A stretch of DNA of 64,000 bases from Rachycentron canadum (lineage: Eukaryota; Chordata; Actinopteri; Carangiformes; Rachycentridae). Below are positions 58,601 to 64,000 of the stretch, in pieces. The notes beneath the pieces are model-generated. The model saw only the letters and a program-made list of their open reading frames with translations. It had not been told where the DNA came from and did no database searches. A program made the position numbers and the translations under genes. Location of the stretch: positions 12,830,767 to 12,894,766 of the forward strand of contig CM076669.1 of the NCBI GenBank assembly GCA_038496675.1. Reading direction: 5' to 3'. Within the stretch, counting starts at the first letter, position 1. Each line of letters begins with the position of its first letter.

Positions 58601-60539
58601 AAAATTTATGACCTAAAACAAATCCATCTGATCATTGTTTTGGCGATAAAACAGGTGTCATGACCTCCTTTTAAACTGAACATCAAACTGTAACCAATAT
58701 GGAAGTTGATGTGATTCATTCCAGGCTAAAATCTGTCTTAACCTCTCCAGTGTCTGTCTGATATTTATCCACCCATGGCAAAGACATGGCACAGAACTGC
58801 TGGACAGATGGGTAATCTGAAAATAAATAAATGAGGACTAAACAAATGATATACAGTGTTAATAGGTGAACTTTAGACCAGGTGTTTGTTAACTCTGGAG
58901 GGAAAGAGTTAGCTTTCCCCCCTATGAAACTGGTGTAGAGTTACTCTAAAAGCTTTGAAAACTTTGGTCTCACTGATGTAAGCTCTGCCTCCCTGCTGGC
59001 CGATTTTATCCCGCAGACCTATCTTCAGTCTCCTTTTCCTTGTGGCCTTGCTCCGTATTCATTGCGAGAAACTTGAAGAACTCCACGCTAGCCTGCTACC
59101 ACACTTTCTATAGCTTTCTCTTCCACTGCCACTGTACTACCTTTCATTACAGGGCTTACACTCTTTGCGCATGTCCTCTGTGTTACCTCATGGGCTGAGC
59201 TGGAGCCAAGAGGATCTGACAGACGAGCTCATGCCCACCGAAAGGCTCCTTCTCCTGGACTGAGCTGACGTGATTAGCCCTGAGCCAAGGAGTATATGGT
59301 CTGCCTCTGATGTATAATTCAGGAAAAGAGACTGAGACAAAGAGACAGAAACATCAGCCTGCTTTAGGGCAGGCCCCCTCCTGGCACAGCTCTCCCCAGG
59401 CTTGGTGCCCGGTCCTGAGCCGACCTGTGGAAGATGTGCCCTTGATCAATGGGGCCTTTGCGCTCTGTGTTACCGCTGTGCACGTAGCCCCCAGGGCAGG
59501 AGAAGATCTCTGCTCTTCGTCAAAACAACTCAGCTACCTCTGAAGGCGATGTATGCCCCAAAATGCATTAAGAAAACACTTTTAATGTATCAACAAAGAT
59601 ATTAATATTTAAACACGCTGAAAGGGCTTTGATACACAACAAAACACGAATACTTTGCTGTGGCTTAAAAGCCTCTCTGCCTGTTGAGCTCCTCTGTACC
59701 TTAAGACAGCAGCAGATGACTGAGTATACCACTGCACAAACAACACAACTGTCAAACAGGTTCATGTCACATTAGTGAAGATATATCTGGCATATGCTTT
59801 AACAAAAGGTGCTTCCATTAATGCAATGTCACTGTAATGTTTTTTCAAATTTATACATTTTTGATGATGATCCATTAGTGAGCTCCTTTTTGATGTAATG
59901 TTGGCTGGTGCTGTGCGAGCTTCAAACTGTTTGTCTATAACCTGGCTCAAGACAAAGGAGGGAGTCCACAAGTTGTGATATAAATGTACTTTACTTAACC
60001 ACCACAAATTTTACAGTTAAAACTAGCATTTCACGCACAACACAAGAGCAACGCCACCCACTTGAGATCAGGGTCTTTCAATGTCGAGTGTTTACACTCA
60101 TATGGTCTAAAAGTTGTGCTAAACATGGTTCAATAAACAAAACTTTGCTTTTCTTTCACTTTTTTATGTGGCTGGACTGCTACCTCAGCTACATGCACTA
60201 ACTATGACTCCTTGAGGATCTAATTTGATGTGAAAGTTAGCTAAAAGTCTCTGATTAGTTCCCTGGATTAGGTTTCTCTCCAGTTGTACTTTTTATATGG
60301 GTGTGAAAGTTACAAGTTTCACACTTTCTTCCCTCTCAGCCCATGAAATAATTACAGCCTAGGAAGGCCACTCCACAGTCACCTTAGCAGGGGTCACTGC
60401 CTGCAGCTCTCCTCCTCACTCTGCTCCTCTCATCATCAGCTCTGACTCTAATGACAGTTCCATGCGCCAGACCCTGGAAAATATGTGCGCAAGTGCCTTC
60501 CCTGTGCTTAGAGGTCCTAAAATTTACTCTTCTCCAGTG
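52646..60539. other. intergenic (or long intron), no supported gene
   Basis: About 7.9 kb without a recognisable coding exon, RNA gene or complete element. There is a short (CA)n at about 56846-56863. Open frames such as 53086-53298, 56961-57287 and 59310-59543 show no family motif. Confidence 0.55.
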
Positions 60540-61200
60540 TTTTCTTTAAGTTTTGATATCCATAAGAAGATCCATATCAACGTAGTTTTACGTCTCTCTC
60601 AAGCTTCTCTCTGGAGCTCAGTGAGCCAATGGGAAGCGAAGATCTGAGTCTCTCTTCTGATTGACTGGCTGTTTTGGGTCCAGATGGGTCAGGCTTGGGT
60701 GATGGCTGACGGCTGTGACTGCCTTGTTGTGACATCACAAACCTACAGAAGTCCTGATGGCTCTTTAAGGCTCAGTTTCTGAAAATGGGCTGTGTGCATT
60801 TCTCTGTGGACTGAGTGCACTTAGAATAGCTTTATAATCAGAAAAGACCTGGAAGTATCACTTTCTACAATATCTATTCAATTTCTCTACTGCTTATGTT
60901 CCAGATGACATTGGGTGAGGGCAGTGTTCACCCTGGACAGGTTGCCAGTCTATCGCAGGGCAGGCATATAGAGACAAACAACCATTGCATGTCTTTGGAC
61001 CATGGGAGGAAGCTGAAGGGAACCCATGCAGGCACAGGGAGAACATGCAAACTCCACACAGATAGGCCCCAGGCCCAGGAATCAAACTTAGAACCTGCTT
61101 GCTGTGAGGCGACAGTGCTAACCACTGCAATATGAGACCTTTAAAATGTCTGCGACCAAATTCAACAACCCAGAATCACTTTAACTACCAGAGAGCGGTT
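60540..61200 (+). repeat. diverged relative of the inverted-duplication arm, interrupted by an insertion
   Basis: Parallels 39646-39870: TTTTCTTTAAGTTTT, GTAGTTTTACGTCTCTCTC, TTCTCTCTGGAGCTC, TTGTGACATCACAAA and CTTTATAATCAGAAAAGACC, TATCACTTTCTACAATAT. The match resumes after 61128 with GCAATATGAGACCTTTAAAA. The intervening 60890-61130 is dispersed repeat copy D. This shows that the arm itself belongs to a dispersed family. Confidence 0.65.
60890..61130 (-). repeat. dispersed repeat, copy D
   Basis: CCCTGGACAGGTTGCCAGTC, CATGTCTTTGGACCATGGGA, GGGAGAACATGCAAACTCCA and AGGCGACAGTGCTAACCACT, the same family as copies A-C, with the head at the right. It is flanked by CAATAT at both ends (about 60867 and 61128), a possible target-site duplication. 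Confidence 0.8.
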
Positions 61201-61863
61201 TCTGGGCTCTGAGGCATGCTCGGACTTGCAGACTGTGTAGCACCAAGTACAAAGAGGAACTGGCTCTTTGAAATTAAAGGATTTTTTGTGCAGTCAGCTG
61301 TTTTGAGAGTGCATACCCCTTTTCTAAAGTATACTTGTAAGTTTTCCAGCTCATTAACTAGAATCACATATATGCTATGCTAGTTCTGACCATTCTCCAA
61401 ACCAAACCAGGACTCCTTGGATTGATTTCCTACCTTCGAGGCAGCCATTAGTTGCACTTCATTTCAGTACAATATGAAAATGTTCTTGCAGACACTTTAT
61501 ATATCACTTTAAAGAATGAGTCACCTTTAGTTTGGAGGACAGTCAGAAGTAATGTTGAATAAACAGGATTTCTAGAAAATCTGCAAAATAGAGACACACC
61601 ACAATAACCCAAAGGCTTTTTAACTGCTTAAACATATGGGCTCACATCAAACCAGTATGCACACACAGGCTTATTCACATACAAGTGTGTAAAAGGTCAT
61701 ATGGACACACTATGAAATGCAGTTTCACATATAAAGCTATTCACCGAGAGAACAGACATTGTACAGAGCCTCATCACTGTGATTCCTATCTCAGTGGTGA
61801 CTTATACCTTGGATTTTCAATGGTTACAATGCATTTTGCAGTTTTCTTTTTCTTTACTTCAGT

Positions 61864-62222
61864 TATGGCTCTCAAGTGGAAGACCATCATAGGCTACAGA
61901 AGCAGGAGCACCCCCACCATGTGTGAGGCCATGTTGCCAGATGATCTTAATACATTTCATACAGGCTTTGATCTGCTCAACAAAGAGTCAGCTGTAAAGT
62001 CTACTCTACCTCCAGAGGACCTGCCTCTATCAGTATCCACAGTGGATGTGAAAGAATCCTGCTTAGTGAGGACGAGTAAAGCTGTGGGGTCTGATAACAT
62101 CCTGGACTGAAAACATGAGCCATTCAGCCAGATGATGTTATTATTGACATTTGACCATATCACTGTCACAGGAGCACCTTCCCACCTGCTTCCAGACAGT
62201 CACTATCATCCCTGAGCCTTAA
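61864..62222 (+). mobile_element. non-LTR retrotransposon (LINE) reverse-transcriptase fragment, broken
   Basis: Bases 61864-62110 translate to pieces typical of L2/Rex-type LINE polyproteins: LKWKTIIGYRSRSTP, LPDDLNTFHTGFD, and SKAVGSDNILD (equivalent to the conserved KAxGPDgI block). Homology continues in another frame at 62175-62219 as HLPTCFQTVTIIPEP, the VPtCFKtatIiPvPK block. There is thus at least one frameshift plus stops, and only a small internal part of the RT region survives. The exact clade is uncertain. Confidence 0.65.
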
Positions 62223-64000
62223 GAGTCTAACTAACAACTTAACTATATAAGGTTAAATTCCCATGCCCAGACCCTACAAACATAGTAAAACAAGCCCTCA
62301 CACACACACACTCACACACCTGGATGAGAGGTGTGTGTCTAAGTGGGTCAGCAAGAGAAATGAGTCTGCAGTAACATTTTGCTCTGTCACTGTTGGTCCG
62401 TATGCTGTGGCAAACGATTCAGCAAGGATATCCAAAGGTTGTCTGATGGGCCAGCCGTCACCATGTCCTCTCCGTCTCTGTTTACTCGCCACTCGCTTGT
62501 GTAGATGGATGCTCAGTCGCTGTAGTTTAACCTTTGTTCAACCTGTTTGTGTTCCTCCATCTTTATCTCCCATGCAGTGAATCACTCCTACATCCTTCCT
62601 CTCATTATGTCGTAAATGTGTCCAAGAGTTTATTTTATTTTCACACTTTTTTCCATGGCTTCCATGACATTTTTCTGCGAATGGGCCCCAAAGGATAAAT
62701 GTTAACGATCACCACCAGACCAATACTTTAGTCCAGAAATCTCAAAAAAGATCTTTAGGGTCACCAGAGGGTTGTTCTTGGTGATCCTCTCATGCCACAG
62801 AGACAAAATCTAATGCACTGATTCACTGAGCATATTCAGTGTGTAAAATGCAAACCCTTCTCCACCTTCAGACCAATATCTCCACTTTGTACACAAGATA
62901 TCAAAGATTAAAAGCCAAGATGAAACACCTGGACTCCAGGACAAGCTTAACCTCTTCTACCCTATTAGGTAGCACTTCAAATTTGTTGTTACCTTGTTCT
63001 TTCCATTCAGCTCATCAGTTACACTGGTGTTTACTGTGACAGCCTCCAGGGCTTCAAGCCTCCAGTGATGACCTTGTCATTGCCTTCATTTCAGGATGTG
63101 CATTGTGCTGATCCTGATCATTGCATTCATGTCTCAACAGATGGGACTTTGTCACAAAATGTTTAGTACCATGGTTATAAAAGTGTGTGTGGTCTGCACA
63201 TTTTCCATTTCTTCTATTTCTGGTTTTGTCTCCTCGCTCCTAGTCACTGTTTCCACCTTCAGTAAATACAAGTAAAGGTCTCAGACCTGATTTAAATTTC
63301 TCAAGTTTGGGATGATCCTGGTTAAGTTAAACCTGCAGCTTTTTGCTTTTTGCTTTGCTTTGTAACCAACACTCCCTTTTAAAAAGAAAGAAAGTGATTA
63401 CAGCATAAATGAATGTGGATCAGTCCAAGGCTCAATTTTCTACTGAAAAAATAATGTCTGAATTACAAAACTTAAATCTCTTTTCTCCATCTGTATCCTC
63501 AGAATCTTCCAGTTATTGTGCTTACCAGTGTTTATGCTGTTTGTAAAAATATTCTTGTTATATTGGATTGAAAGTTAAGGTAATTGTGGTTTTTTTTGTG
63601 AGCACTCTGGTTTGCTAGGACTGCAACAAGCTTTTCTGACATCAGTTTTGACTTTATAAATAATTTAGACAGTGAAATGTCTGAAAATTGTTTCAGAAAT
63701 GCCAAGATATTCAGTTTACAGTGATAAGAAAAGAAAAACACATAAAATACAATATAGAAGCTGGAACCAGAGAAAATTAGTTTAGTTTTTTTTTTTTTTT
63801 GTATGAGAAAGCAACACTGCACACGATCACACAGTTAAAGACGCTTAAGAAATTAAAAAAGTTCTGTACAAACACTGCCAGTGTGTTTTTATCAGCCTTT
63901 GTTCACACTAGAACATTCTTTCATGAGAACATATGTTCACCAAGGGGCAGAGAGGGGTCTGGTTATACAAGACTACAGCAGCGCTCCTCATCAGTCACCT
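62223..64000. other. intergenic, nothing recognised
   Basis: Non-coding AT-rich DNA to the window edge. It may include further unrecognisable LINE remnants at its left. No splice-consistent exon was found. Confidence 0.5.

Noticed and set aside
59310..59543. 77-aa open frame in a locally GC-richer block
   Set aside because: No domain, no flanking splice consensus, and no similarity I recognise.

Overview
The window looks like a nuclear chromosome segment from a teleost fish. Genes are split by short GT-AG introns, (CA)n and (ATCT)n microsatellites are frequent, and the non-coding part carries fish-type dispersed repeats, including a Tc1-like transposon fossil and a LINE reverse-transcriptase fossil. 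I assembled four protein-coding genes by following splice sites and codon phase. In each case the exon lengths sum to an unbroken reading frame. The gene names rest on recognising the protein families from memory; no search was run.

Layout. (1) 1-12.2 kb, + strand: the 3' part of utp20, 36 exons encoding about the last 1800 residues of this ribosome-biogenesis scaffold. The 5' part lies left of the window. (2) 12.2-17.2 kb, - strand: complete arl1 (6 coding exons, 181 aa), tail-to-tail with utp20. From memory, the same convergent pair sits on human 12q23. (3) 17.8-28.1 kb, + strand: complete dennd11 (9 exons, 499 aa), head-to-head with arl1 across about 0.7 kb that probably acts as a shared promoter region. 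(4) 28.1-37.1 kb, - strand: an fgd4/frabin-type Cdc42 exchange-factor gene (16 coding exons, 965 aa), tail-to-tail with dennd11; the two sets of poly(A) signals interleave within about 40 bases.

From 37.3 to 64 kb I see no confident protein-coding gene. The region holds a 3.4-kb inverted duplication (arms 39.65-40.27 and 42.54-43.06 kb), at least four copies of one tRNA-like-headed dispersed repeat, a truncated Tc1 element at 52.2 kb, a frameshifted LINE fragment at 61.9 kb, microsatellites, and one candidate signal-peptide first exon at 50.99 kb followed by a strong phase-1 splice donor. If real, that exon is the start of a secreted or membrane gene whose remainder is off the right edge.

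The four genes are functionally unrelated housekeeping or trafficking genes: 18S rRNA maturation, trans-Golgi GTPase, DENN protein, Cdc42 GEF. I found no operon-like or novel multi-gene system. The more unusual points are the large inverted duplication, the orphan signal-peptide exon, a stop-free in-frame 93-nt intron in utp20, and the Ser-Pro-rich exon of the fgd4-type gene.
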